Below are positions 1-5,389 of a DNA stretch of 6,301 bases, in pieces. Position 1 is the first letter of the stretch, and every line of letters begins with the position of its first letter. A program made the position numbers and the translations under genes. This DNA is from an uncultured Desulfovibrio sp. (GTDB lineage Bacteria; Desulfobacterota; Desulfovibrionia; Desulfovibrionales; Desulfovibrionaceae): the NCBI GenBank assembly GCA_900555975.1, contig USNI01000060.1, forward strand, positions 1-6,301, written 5' to 3'. The notes under the pieces were generated by a model that ran no database searches, was not told where the DNA came from, and was given only the letters and a program-made list of their open reading frames with translations.

Positions 1-1593
1 ATAGAGGGCAAGTCCCTCTATGTCGTCGAGCATGGCACGAGCCTCCATGACGGGAGCGTCCATGATGAAGGAAAAGCCGTAAGGAATGAGGAGAGCAAGA
101 AGAACAAGCGCGATTTCCGCAGAAGAAAGAACCTCAGGGATATCCCTGCCCACCATGAAAAGAAAAAATGCGATGAAGCCGAAAAACACTGCCTGAAACA
201 GCAGAGAGAAGACGAATGCCGCCCGTTTTCCGGCTCGGAAGAAACGGAGGGAGCCGCGAACAGTCTGCCGGAAAACGAGAAAAACAAAGAGCAGCAGGCC
301 GACGACTGCCACACCGTTTTCCGGCAGCAGCCCTCCCGTGATGCATCCGGTGACGATTGCAAGACCGATCAGCGTCGCCGCCACTCCCAAAAACATCCAT
401 ACCGAGCCGAACAGGCCCTGCAGCAGACCATTGCCGCCACCTCTCCACATATTGCCCCAGTCCCGGCGAAGCTGTTCGCTCATGGCCTGACGCATGGCGT
501 GAAGCCGTTCTCCATTTCCGGTATCCACGGTCATGCCTTTCTCATCAAGGCAGGCCAGAATACGATTCTCCTCGGCATGGGGAGATTCTCCGACGCCCTT
601 CTTCAGAAAAAATCCCTTCTCCGCATTCCCGTCGATGATGCAGCACCCCCGTCCTGCGAGGGAAATGAGCGCTGCGCCGAAGCAGCCCGGCGTCACTTCG
701 GTTCTGTGGAAGAGATATCCCGCCGTTGCCGGGGAAAGCACGCTGCCTTTCCTATCCCTCGAGCCTTTACCAACCTGACGCACAAGCGGCGGATGAAAGA
801 GCGGCACGATGACGCCCTTCTTCGGATCTCTGCCCGTGAAGTGCCACGCGACGAGAAAATAAAGGAAGATCACGGCATCCAGTGCGGCATAAAGAAGCGC
901 TCCAAAACTCTGCCCCTCCCTTTCATCCGGCACGACGAATCCCTTTCCCCAGCCTGCCGCCACGGTAAAGTCCTCACCGGGAGACACGGAACGTTGCGCT
1001 TCAAAATGCATGACCAGACGTCCGTCCTTCATCTCATGACTCATGGTCACGGGAGACTGTCTGCTTCCAGCCCTGCCCAGCCAGGCCTTCTGACCGAAGA
1101 ACGGTGCTCCGGCAGGACACAGCACCGTGCAGGAAGCCTGGTCCACGGGAGCTTCCCAGCCCGATCCGGTCACATTCCATGTCAGCTCGTCGTTATCTTC
1201 AAAAAGACCGGTCTGTCCGGTCATTCTGTAGGAAAGAAAAAACTCGTGCCGTCCCGGGGAAAGCGTTCTGGTTCTGTCGCGCTGATAGACGCGCACAAAT
1301 CCCGACTCCCGACGCACATCATCGGCAGGAAGCCCGTTTCCGTCCAGACGAACGGCCAGGACCTCCACCGTGGCCCGTCCCTGACCGCGGCAGCGCGTCA
1401 CGACGGGAATGTCACGGAAAATGCCGTGGAATTCCCCTTCCGGAATATCCACGCTCAAGGTCTCACAAACCACGATGTCACCGTTGCCCGCCACGTCGAC
1501 AACGGCATCAAAACTCCTGACCCGCACAGGTTCAGCCGCACATTCCGCCGCCATGAGCAGACAGAACATCAGCGCCATGATCCACCGTCTCAT
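1..1593 (-). CDS. DUF2207 family membrane protein (C-terminus off the left edge)
   Basis: The minus-strand frame is open for 531 codons from ATG at 1593 to the window edge with no stop. The start is supported by GGAGGAGA at 1605-1598. Residues 1-20 look like a signal peptide (hydrophobic core, then Ala-Ala/Glu). Residues ~22-225 form the presumably extracytoplasmic DUF2207 domain, including WNVTGSGW at 139-146, a hallmark of the family. A membrane segment follows at ~230-251. Next comes a presumed cytoplasmic part with LSPATAGYL at 286-294, then hydrophobic segments at ~393-423, 428-441, 458-481 and 492-511. It ends in MEARAMLDDIEGLALY, matching the family's conserved ARKxLDxIEGFxxYL region, so only a C-terminal tail is missing. 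Function is unknown; DUF2207 proteins are often encoded beside lemA, as here. Family assignment is from motif recognition. Confidence 0.88.
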   Translation of the reverse strand, partial: MRRWIMALMFCLLMAAECAAEPVRVRSFDAVVDVAGNGDIVVCETLSVDIPEGEFHGIFRDIPVVTRCRGQGRATVEVLAVRLDGNGLPADDVRRESGFVRVYQRDRTRTLSPGRHEFFLSYRMTGQTGLFEDNDELTWNVTGSGWEAPVDQASCTVLCPAGAPFFGQKAWLGRAGSRQSPVTMSHEMKDGRLVMHFEAQRSVSPGEDFTVAAGWGKGFVVPDEREGQSFGALLYAALDAVIFLYFLVAWHFTGRDPKKGVIVPLFHPPLVRQVGKGSRDRKGSVLSPATAGYLFHRTEVTPGCFGAALISLAGRGCCIIDGNAEKGFFLKKGVGESPHAEENRILACLDEKGMTVDTGNGERLHAMRQAMSEQLRRDWGNMWRGGGNGLLQGLFGSVWMFLGVAATLIGLAIVTGCITGGLLPENGVAVVGLLLFVFLVFRQTVRGSLRFFRAGKRAAFVFSLLFQAVFFGFIAFFLFMVGRDIPEVLSSAEIALVLLALLIPYGFSFIMDAPVMEARAMLDDIEGLALY

Positions 1594-1597
1594 CCGT

Positions 1598-1605
1598 TCT
1601 CCTCC
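1598..1605 (-). promoter_or_regulatory. Shine-Dalgarno site of the DUF2207 gene
   Basis: GGAGGAGA read on the minus strand, 4 nt before the ATG at 1593 (9 nt counted from the GGAGG core end is not exceeded). It fixes the start and lies only ~9 nt beyond the base of the 1615-1648 hairpin, so that structure could affect access to it. Confidence 0.6.
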
Positions 1606-1614
1606 AAGCAAGGC

Positions 1615-1648
1615 AAGAGGGGAAGAAGCTTCCGCCTCTTCCCCTCTT
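1615..1648. other. Perfect 12-bp intergenic hairpin between lemA and the DUF2207 gene
   Basis: AAGAGGGGAAGA (1615-1626) and TCTTCCCCTCTT (1637-1648) are exact reverse complements around a 10-nt loop. In the direction of the flanking minus-strand genes no U-run follows, so it is not a canonical terminator of lemA; an RNA processing, stability or attenuation element is possible. On the plus strand T6 lies at 1655-1660, so it would look more like a terminator for an antisense transcript, but no plus-strand gene ends here. A second, mutually exclusive stem exists: 1621-1628 with 1646-1653. Confidence 0.5.
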
Positions 1649-1659
1649 CTTCCGTTTTT

Positions 1660-1698
1660 TCATCCGCAGCAGATCTTCTCCACGTGCACGCAGCACAT
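1660..1698 (-). other. Possible 12-codon cysteine-rich mini-ORF upstream of the DUF2207 gene
   Basis: The minus strand from ATG at 1698 to TGA at 1662-1660 reads MCCVHVEKICCG, with four cysteines in two CC pairs. It lies after the lemA stop and just before the 1615-1648 hairpin, an arrangement that resembles a leader peptide. No convincing Shine-Dalgarno site precedes it, and a 12-codon ORF is easily found by chance, so this is a weak call. Confidence 0.15.
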
Positions 1699-1720
1699 GG
1701 AAAAGCGGACGGAAACTTCC

Positions 1721-2287
1721 CTATGATGCAGGGTATCCCTGCGGGACGGCCTTTTCGACGTCATCGGACAGCTCGAAATATTCCATTTTCTTAAATCCGA
1801 ACCATCCGGCCACGAGATTGCCGGGAAACTGCATGATGCGGTTGTTCTGTTCGCGTACCGTACCGTTGTAGTAGCGGCGGGCCATCTGTATGTCGTTTTC
1901 CATCTCGGCAAGCGTATGCTGGAGCTGAAGAAAATTTTCATTGGCCTTCAGTTCCGGATAGGCTTCCGCGACGGCAAGAAGACGTCCGAGGGCAAGGCTG
2001 AGTCCCTTTTCCGCCTCGCCGACGGCATGCGCGCTGCCTCCGGCGGCCTTCATGCCGGCCTCTCTGGCTCCGGCCACGGCTCCAAGCACATCCTTTTCAT
2101 GAACGGCGTAGCCCTGAACCGTCCGGATGAGGGCAGGTACGAGATCATGCCTGCGCCGCAGCTGGACATTGATGCCGCTCCACGCTTCCTCTGCCAGATT
2201 ACGGCCCCGTACCAGCGCATTATAAAGAAAAATGAGCACCAGCCCCAGAACCAGAACAACAACGGCGACAATAACGGCAACGATCAT
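1721..2287 (-). CDS. lemA: LemA family protein
   Basis: 188 residues, the usual length for the family. One N-terminal membrane segment (~residues 2-24) is followed by a helical LemA domain. The characteristic stretches are present: NLAEEAWSGINVQLRRRHDL near residues 30-49, YPELKANENF near 109-118, and ARRYYNGTVREQNN near 135-148, then FPGNLVAGWFGF. LemA proteins are small membrane-anchored helical-bundle proteins of unclear biochemical role; the eukaryotic-sounding name comes from a Listeria antigen. The start ATG overlaps the upstream gene's stop as ATGA (2287-2284), with GGAGA a few bases before it, which points to translational coupling. The next gene downstream encodes a DUF2207 protein, a frequent lemA neighbour, suggesting the two act together at the envelope (inference). 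Confidence 0.95.
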   Translation of the reverse strand: MIVAVIVAVVVLVLGLVLIFLYNALVRGRNLAEEAWSGINVQLRRRHDLVPALIRTVQGYAVHEKDVLGAVAGAREAGMKAAGGSAHAVGEAEKGLSLALGRLLAVAEAYPELKANENFLQLQHTLAEMENDIQMARRYYNGTVREQNNRIMQFPGNLVAGWFGFKKMEYFELSDDVEKAVPQGYPAS

Positions 2288-2685
2288 GGTCTCTCCGTGT
2301 CAGAGGCGGCAGGCATGTCACCCGGACGGACGAACCGGAACCTTTGTCCGGCATCAGAAAACGGCCAGGACTCGATCTCAAGGGAAACCGTACGGCTCAT
2401 GCTCTCCAGAAGCGCCGCCACCTCTTCGCGCTGATGAGGAGAAAACAGAAGCTTGAACAGGGCCTTTGCCGGATCAAGCACCGTAAGCATGCAGAGATGT
2501 CCGCCACCGCCTTCCAGAAGATAGCGAAAAAGACCCGTATCACCAGGAGCAATACGGATCAGCAGCATCTCGGATGCGTCTGCCGCAGGAAGCCGAACGG
2601 GCTTTCGACGTCTTGTCCCCGTCCCGGAAGACACGACGGACACCGTGCGATCCTCCAGGGCCGGAACTGATGCGAAAGCATCCAT
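2284..2685 (-). CDS. DUF4911-like small protein of unknown function
   Basis: 133 residues. The conserved-looking core is at ~40-97: LLIRIAPGDTGLFRYLLEGG, then a hydrophobic strand (LCMLTVLDP), then lysine/leucine-rich KALFKLLFSP and a helix ending AALLESM. This order (Ixxx-D-xxLFRFLLEGY, xxVLD, LxFSP, E-x-L-L) is what I recall for DUF4911 proteins of Desulfovibrio-type bacteria; the assignment is moderately secure and has not been searched. The N-terminal ~38 and C-terminal ~30 residues are polar and probably disordered. There is no signal peptide or membrane segment, so it is likely cytoplasmic. The ATG follows the infA stop by only 2 nt (TAG-TC-ATG) with no good ribosome binding site, so its translation probably depends on infA; its stop overlaps the lemA start. 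Function is unknown. Confidence 0.8.
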   Translation of the reverse strand: MDAFASVPALEDRTVSVVSSGTGTRRRKPVRLPAADASEMLLIRIAPGDTGLFRYLLEGGGGHLCMLTVLDPAKALFKLLFSPHQREEVAALLESMSRTVSLEIESWPFSDAGQRFRFVRPGDMPAASDTERP

Positions 2686-2687
2686 GA

Positions 2688-2906
2688 CTACTTCATGCGG
2701 TACGTGATGCGCCCGCGGGTCAGATCATAAGGCGAAAGCTCAACCTTCACGCGATCGCCGGGCAGAATACGGATATAGAACTTACGCATCTTACCGGAAA
2801 TATGGGAAAGCACTTCGTGGCCGTTTTCCAGCTTCACGCGGAACATGGCATTGGGAAGAGCTTCTTCCACGATGCCGTCCACTTCAATGGCGTCTTCTTT
2901 AGGCAT
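2688..2906 (-). CDS. infA: Translation initiation factor IF-1
   Basis: 72 residues, exactly the standard IF-1 length, covering the whole S1-type OB fold. It begins [20 protein letters not shown] and contains the signatures [20 protein letters not shown] (residues ~22-41), [19 protein letters not shown] and the ending [11 protein letters not shown]-1 binds the A site of the 30S subunit during initiation together with IF-2 and IF-3. The start is supported by GGAGG at 2915-2911, 4 nt upstream of the ATG. It is the first gene of a minus-strand operon with the DUF4911-like gene, lemA and the DUF2207 gene, and is divergent from the transporter genes. The wording of the protein ([20 protein letters not shown]) is typical of Desulfovibrio-type bacteria from memory. 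Confidence 0.97.
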   Translation of the reverse strand: MPKEDAIEVDGIVEEALPNAMFRVKLENGHEVLSHISGKMRKFYIRILPGDRVKVELSPYDLTRGRITYRMK

Positions 2907-2910
2907 GGTT

Positions 2911-2915
2911 CCTCC
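2911..2915 (-). promoter_or_regulatory. Shine-Dalgarno site of infA
   Basis: GGAGG on the minus strand, 4 nt before the ATG at 2906, preceded by an A/T-rich run (T7 on the minus strand). A strong site, as expected for an abundant initiation factor. Confidence 0.6.
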
Positions 2916-2995
2916 AAAAAAACTATCGAGACACCTTCCCCGAATATGCCGCCGCTGTCAAGGGAAACTCGTGTTCCCGGGGGCATTCTCCCGCA

Positions 2996-3024
2996 TTGCC
3001 CATCTTTTTCTTCTGTCCTATACT
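2996..3024 (+). promoter_or_regulatory. Sigma70-type promoter of the transporter genes
   Basis: TTGCCC (2996-3001), a 17-nt spacer, then TATACT (3019-3024). This matches the consensus at 4/6 and 5/6 positions with ideal spacing. Transcription would begin near 3031, about 39 nt before the tctB ATG. It sits in the 163-nt divergent intergenic region shared with infA (2907-3069). No operator repeat was identified. Confidence 0.55.
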
Positions 3025-3069
3025 CCCGCTGCCGTTGACGACTGTTCTTTCCTTTTACAAAGCCCATCC

Positions 3070-3510
3070 ATGCCTCTCCGCATTCTTTTCCTCCACAGCC
3101 TGCGTCTGCTGATGCTTCTTACGGGACTCTGCGCGTTTTGTGCCGCTCCGGAAGTTTTCGTCTCCGGTCTTCCCGGTCCCGGACTCTGGACCCGGTTCAC
3201 TGGAGCCGGGCTCGCGCTCTCGGCGCTTCTTCTTCCATCGCCGGCAAGGCATCCCGCATCCTCGGAGAAACAGGCGGGGGGCGCGTCGGGCCTGATCGTT
3301 TCCTGTCTTGTCTGGATTCTCCTGCTTCCCCTCTCCGGATGGATTCCCGCCACCGCACTTTCCACCCTCACCGCTTGCAGAAGCGGCGGATGCTCATGGA
3401 AAGAAAGTCTTCTTCTCGCCCTTCTGCCCACCATCGCGCTGTGGCTCGGTCTGGAACATCTCCTGCGCTGGACCATGCCGCACGGCATGCTCTTCTCCGG
3501 AGGCGTCTGA
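3070..3510 (+). CDS. tctB: Tripartite tricarboxylate transporter, small membrane subunit (TctB-like)
   Basis: 146 residues, the usual TctB size, with four hydrophobic segments at about 5-25, 40-56, 74-100 and 112-131. The pattern GLPGPGLWTRFTGAGLALSALLL (residues ~33-55, broken here as G-L-P-G-P-G-L-W then a helix) resembles the LGPGFFPxxxGxxLxLLGL start of TctB, and the C-terminal helix before LRWTMPHG resembles the family end. TctB proteins diverge strongly, so the call rests partly on the TctA gene that follows. TctB pairs with TctA in the membrane; the complex imports citrate or other carboxylates delivered by a periplasmic TctC protein, driven by an ion gradient. ATG 3070 is chosen because it lies just after the promoter; it lacks a strong ribosome binding site, and ATG 3112 is a less likely alternative. 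Substrate cannot be read from the sequence. Confidence 0.8.
   Translation: MPLRILFLHSLRLLMLLTGLCAFCAAPEVFVSGLPGPGLWTRFTGAGLALSALLLPSPARHPASSEKQAGGASGLIVSCLVWILLLPLSGWIPATALSTLTACRSGGCSWKESLLLALLPTIALWLGLEHLLRWTMPHGMLFSGGV
3499..3503 (+). promoter_or_regulatory. Shine-Dalgarno site for the GTG start of tctA
   Basis: GGAGG inside the last codons of tctB, 7 nt before GTG 3511. Together with the tctB stop (TGA 3508-3510) directly abutting the GTG, it decides the start of tctA. Confidence 0.65.
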
Positions 3511-4578
3511 GTGGAACCGACGTTTTTCGATCCTTCTCTTTTTTCCGGCGTGCTGGCCGGACTGCACGCCGTTCTGTCCCCCGCGCTCTGGCTGCTCGTG
3601 CTTGCGGGTGTCTTTCTCGGCATGACCGTGGGCGTTCTTCCCGGATTCGGACCTCCCGCCGCCATGGCGCTGCTTTTCCCGCTGGTCTATGTGCTTGACC
3701 CCCTGCCCGGAATCTCGCTTCTGGCCGGAATCTTCTACGGCGCAAAATACGGCGGGGCCGTCACTTCCATATTAATAGGCATCCCCGGAGAAGCCGACGC
3801 CGTGGCCACGCTCTTTGAAGGCCATCCCCTGGCTCTGGGAGGCAAGTCCCGTCAGGCGCTCGCAACAGCCACGCTCGCCTCGTTCGCCGGAGGCATGAGC
3901 GCCTCCCTCGGCATGGTGCTGCTTGCTCCCGTCCTGTCCAGAGTCGCGCTTGTCCTCGGTCCCTCCGGCAGAGCGGCCATCATGGGCGGAGCGCTTCTGC
4001 TTGTGGCCGTCACCAGTCCCGGAGGCTTCCGACGAAACCTGTGCATGATCTTTCTGGGATTCGTTCTCGCGCTGCCCGGCACGGATCCCGTCTACGGATC
4101 GGCAAGGCTGACCTTCGGCTCCTGGCAGCTTTCCGGAGGCGTGGAACTGACCTCCCTGCTGCTCGGCTTTTTCGGACTCGGCGACATTCTCGATGCTCTC
4201 ACCTCAAAACGTGTCCTTTCAGACTCGACTTCCGCAGCAGCCCCTGCACTGAAAAAACGCTCCGCTGCTCTGGCCGCGCTGCGCGGCAGTCTGCTCGGCT
4301 TTGCCACCGGGCTTGTCCCATGCGGGGCCGGCGTCACCGCCAGCTTTGCCAGCCTGGGGGACATCATGCTGGCCGAGCCCGGCGCCCTGATCGGCTTCGC
4401 CGGCCCGCGGGTGATTGAGCAGACCATCGGCGAAAAGCTCCCCGAGGGCTTCCAGAGCGCCGAATATCTGCTGGAGCACGGCTTCCTGGATGCCATCGTT
4501 CCAAGGGACGCGCTGCGCGCCACCCTGCTCCATCTGCTGAAGCTCCATGGAAAGGGGGGCGACGCGCATGGCAAGTAA
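3511..4578 (+). CDS. tctA: Hybrid ORF: TctA transporter N-terminal half joined in frame to AccD C-terminus
   Basis: The 355-codon frame starts at GTG 3511, directly after the tctB stop, with GGAGG 7 nt upstream. Residues 1 to ~274 are the large membrane subunit TctA of a tripartite tricarboxylate transporter: GVLPGFGP at 41-48, [15 protein letters not shown] at 80-94, [18 protein letters not shown] at ~103-120 and further membrane helices. The segment [17 protein letters not shown] (258-274) matches the second TctA repeat (family: GFxxGxLPGAGATxASFxSY). TctA proteins are about 500 residues, so roughly 220 C-terminal residues are missing. From residue ~275 the sequence is AccD, an unrelated soluble enzyme. 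GGA is used for about a third of glycines before the join and for only about 2 of 30 in accA after it. The product would be non-functional as either protein; an assembly chimera is the likeliest reading. Confidence 0.85.
   Translation: MEPTFFDPSLFSGVLAGLHAVLSPALWLLVLAGVFLGMTVGVLPGFGPPAAMALLFPLVYVLDPLPGISLLAGIFYGAKYGGAVTSILIGIPGEADAVATLFEGHPLALGGKSRQALATATLASFAGGMSASLGMVLLAPVLSRVALVLGPSGRAAIMGGALLLVAVTSPGGFRRNLCMIFLGFVLALPGTDPVYGSARLTFGSWQLSGGVELTSLLLGFFGLGDILDALTSKRVLSDSTSAAAPALKKRSAALAALRGSLLGFATGLVPCGAGVTASFASLGDIMLAEPGALIGFAGPRVIEQTIGEKLPEGFQSAEYLLEHGFLDAIVPRDALRATLLHLLKLHGKGGDAHGK
4329..4353. other. Chimeric junction within a sequence compatible with both tctA and accD
   Basis: The codons for G-V-T-A-S-F-A-S (4330-4353) fit both the TctA motif GATxASFxS and the AccD motif TGGVTASFA. 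Upstream, GAG replaces the AccD TTGG oxyanion loop; downstream, L-G-D-I-M-L-A-E-P is AccD only. The crossover therefore lies within about 25 bases that were probably identical in the two parent genes. No insertion sequence, target duplication or filler DNA is visible. The parents are not in the window, so the shared identity is inferred. Confidence 0.75.
4330..4578 (+). CDS. accD: Acetyl-CoA carboxylase carboxyltransferase beta subunit, C-terminal fragment
   Basis: About 82 residues from [20 protein letters not shown] to the TAA at 4576-4578. [20 protein letters not shown] and the following [17 protein letters not shown] align closely with the end of E. coli AccD as I recall it ([47 protein letters not shown]). 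AccD and AccA form the carboxyltransferase that moves CO2 from biotin to acetyl-CoA, giving malonyl-CoA. The N-terminal ~200 residues, including the zinc ribbon and half of the active site, are absent because TctA sequence replaces them. In the source genome the gene is presumably intact. Its stop overlaps the accA start by 11 nt, as expected for a coupled accDA pair. Confidence 0.93.
   Translation, partial: GVTASFASLGDIMLAEPGALIGFAGPRVIEQTIGEKLPEGFQSAEYLLEHGFLDAIVPRDALRATLLHLLKLHGKGGDAHGK
4551..4559 (+). promoter_or_regulatory. Shine-Dalgarno site of accA
   Basis: AAAGGGGGG within the end of accD, 8 nt before ATG 4568. It favours ATG 4568 ([10 protein letters not shown]) over the in-frame ATG at 4547, which would add seven residues and has no such site. 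Confidence 0.55.
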
Positions 4579-5389
4579 GCTGACCCCCGCCCAGCGGGTG
4601 GCCCTGGCCCGCCACCCGGAGCGCCCCGGCACGGCAGATTTCATCAAGCACCTGTTTACCGATTTCTTTGAGCAGCGGGGCGACCGCCTGTGCGCCGAGA
4701 ACGGCAGCATCCTGGGCGGCGTTGCCCTGTTCCACGGCAAGCCGGTGACCGTCATCGGCCACCGGAAGGGCCGCTCCCTGGAGGAGAACCTGTCCCTCCA
4801 CTTCGGCATGCCCTCACCAGAGGGCTACCGCAAGGCCCAGCGGCTCATGCTTCAGGCGGAGAAGTTCCGCCGCCCCGTCATCACCTTTATCGACACCCCC
4901 GGTGCCTACCCCGGCCTGGAGGCCGAGGCCCGGGGCCAGGCGGAGGCCATCGCCCGCACCCTGGCCCTGTCCAGCCGTCTCACCGTGCCTGTAGTCTCCG
5001 TGGTCACCGGGGAAGGAGGCAGCGGCGGCGCCCTGGCCCTGGGCGTAGGCAACCGCGTGCTCATGCTGGAGAACGCGGTGTACTCCGTCCTCTCCCCGGA
5101 GGGCTTTGCCGCCATCCTGTGGAAGGACGCCTCCCGCAGCGACGAGGCCTGCGGCGTGATGAAGCTCACCGCCGCCGACCTGCTGGAGCTGGAGGTGGCC
5201 GACCGCATCATTCCTGAGCCCGAGGGAGGGGCTCACACCAACCCCGCCGCCCTGTTCCGGACTCTGGACACCGCCCTGGTCAAGGAGCTCAATGCCCTGG
5301 GCAAGCTCAGTGGTCCGGCTCTGGCCGCCGGGCGCTATAAAAAATTCCGCGCGATGGGCGCGAAGGCCCTGAGAAAGGAGCGTACATGA
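4568..5389 (+). CDS. accA: Acetyl-CoA carboxylase carboxyltransferase alpha subunit
   Basis: 273 residues, complete. It is shorter than E. coli AccA (319), mainly because the N-terminal helical extension is reduced; this is common in Firmicutes. Crotonase-fold motifs appear in order: FFEQRGDR at 33-40, [11 protein letters not shown] at 60-70, [15 protein letters not shown] at 86-100, [12 protein letters not shown] at 105-116, RGQAEAIA at 122-129, the oxyanion-type loop [12 protein letters not shown] at 148-159, and [16 protein letters not shown] at 172-187. With AccD it forms the cytoplasmic carboxyltransferase that makes malonyl-CoA, the committed step of fatty-acid synthesis. Its start overlaps accD by 11 nt and its stop overlaps fabH as ATGA (5386-5389), so the three genes are a translationally coupled fatty-acid operon. 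Codons are strongly GC-ending (CTG, GCC, GGC), unlike the left half. Confidence 0.97.
   Translation: MASKLTPAQRVALARHPERPGTADFIKHLFTDFFEQRGDRLCAENGSILGGVALFHGKPVTVIGHRKGRSLEENLSLHFGMPSPEGYRKAQRLMLQAEKFRRPVITFIDTPGAYPGLEAEARGQAEAIARTLALSSRLTVPVVSVVTGEGGSGGALALGVGNRVLMLENAVYSVLSPEGFAAILWKDASRSDEACGVMKLTAADLLELEVADRIIPEPEGGAHTNPAALFRTLDTALVKELNALGKLSGPALAAGRYKKFRAMGAKALRKERT
5374..5380 (+). promoter_or_regulatory. Shine-Dalgarno site of fabH
   Basis: AAAGGAG within the end of accA, 5 nt before the ATG at 5386; consistent with coupled translation through the ATGA overlap. Confidence 0.6.

Noticed and set aside
1530..1593. Lipoprotein signal in the DUF2207 protein
   Set aside because: The N-terminus has Cys17 after MAAE, but glutamate at -1 does not fit a lipobox; an ordinary signal peptide is more likely.
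1615..1660. Rho-independent terminator for lemA
   Set aside because: The stem is strong, but the T6 run lies on the wrong side for minus-strand transcription; after the stem the minus strand reads GCCTTGC.
499..1794. Long plus-strand reading frame of 431 codons
   Set aside because: It lies antisense to the DUF2207 gene, which has a signal peptide, ribosome binding site and family motifs; the plus-strand translation is low-complexity, rich in Arg/His/Pro/Ser, and matches nothing recognisable.
2956..2961. TTGACA -35 box for infA on the minus strand
   Set aside because: The -35 is perfect, but the hexamers 16-18 nt downstream (GGAAGG, GAAGGT, AAGGTG) do not resemble TATAAT, so no promoter is called there; infA's promoter remains unlocated.
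3018..3665. Minus-strand frame of 215 codons opposite tctB and tctA
   Set aside because: It is arginine/proline-rich shadow translation of two membrane-protein genes and would run through the divergent promoter region.
3511..4578. A novel bifunctional TctA-AccD fusion protein
   Set aside because: Both partners are truncated inside their folds: TctA loses about half its membrane helices and AccD loses its zinc ribbon and half of its active site. A functional fusion would keep whole domains.
4814..5236. Minus-strand and alternate-frame ORFs opposite accA and fabH
   Set aside because: High GC content leaves all frames open; the products are Gly/Ala/Arg-rich repeats, while accA and fabH show complete catalytic motifs in the sense frame.
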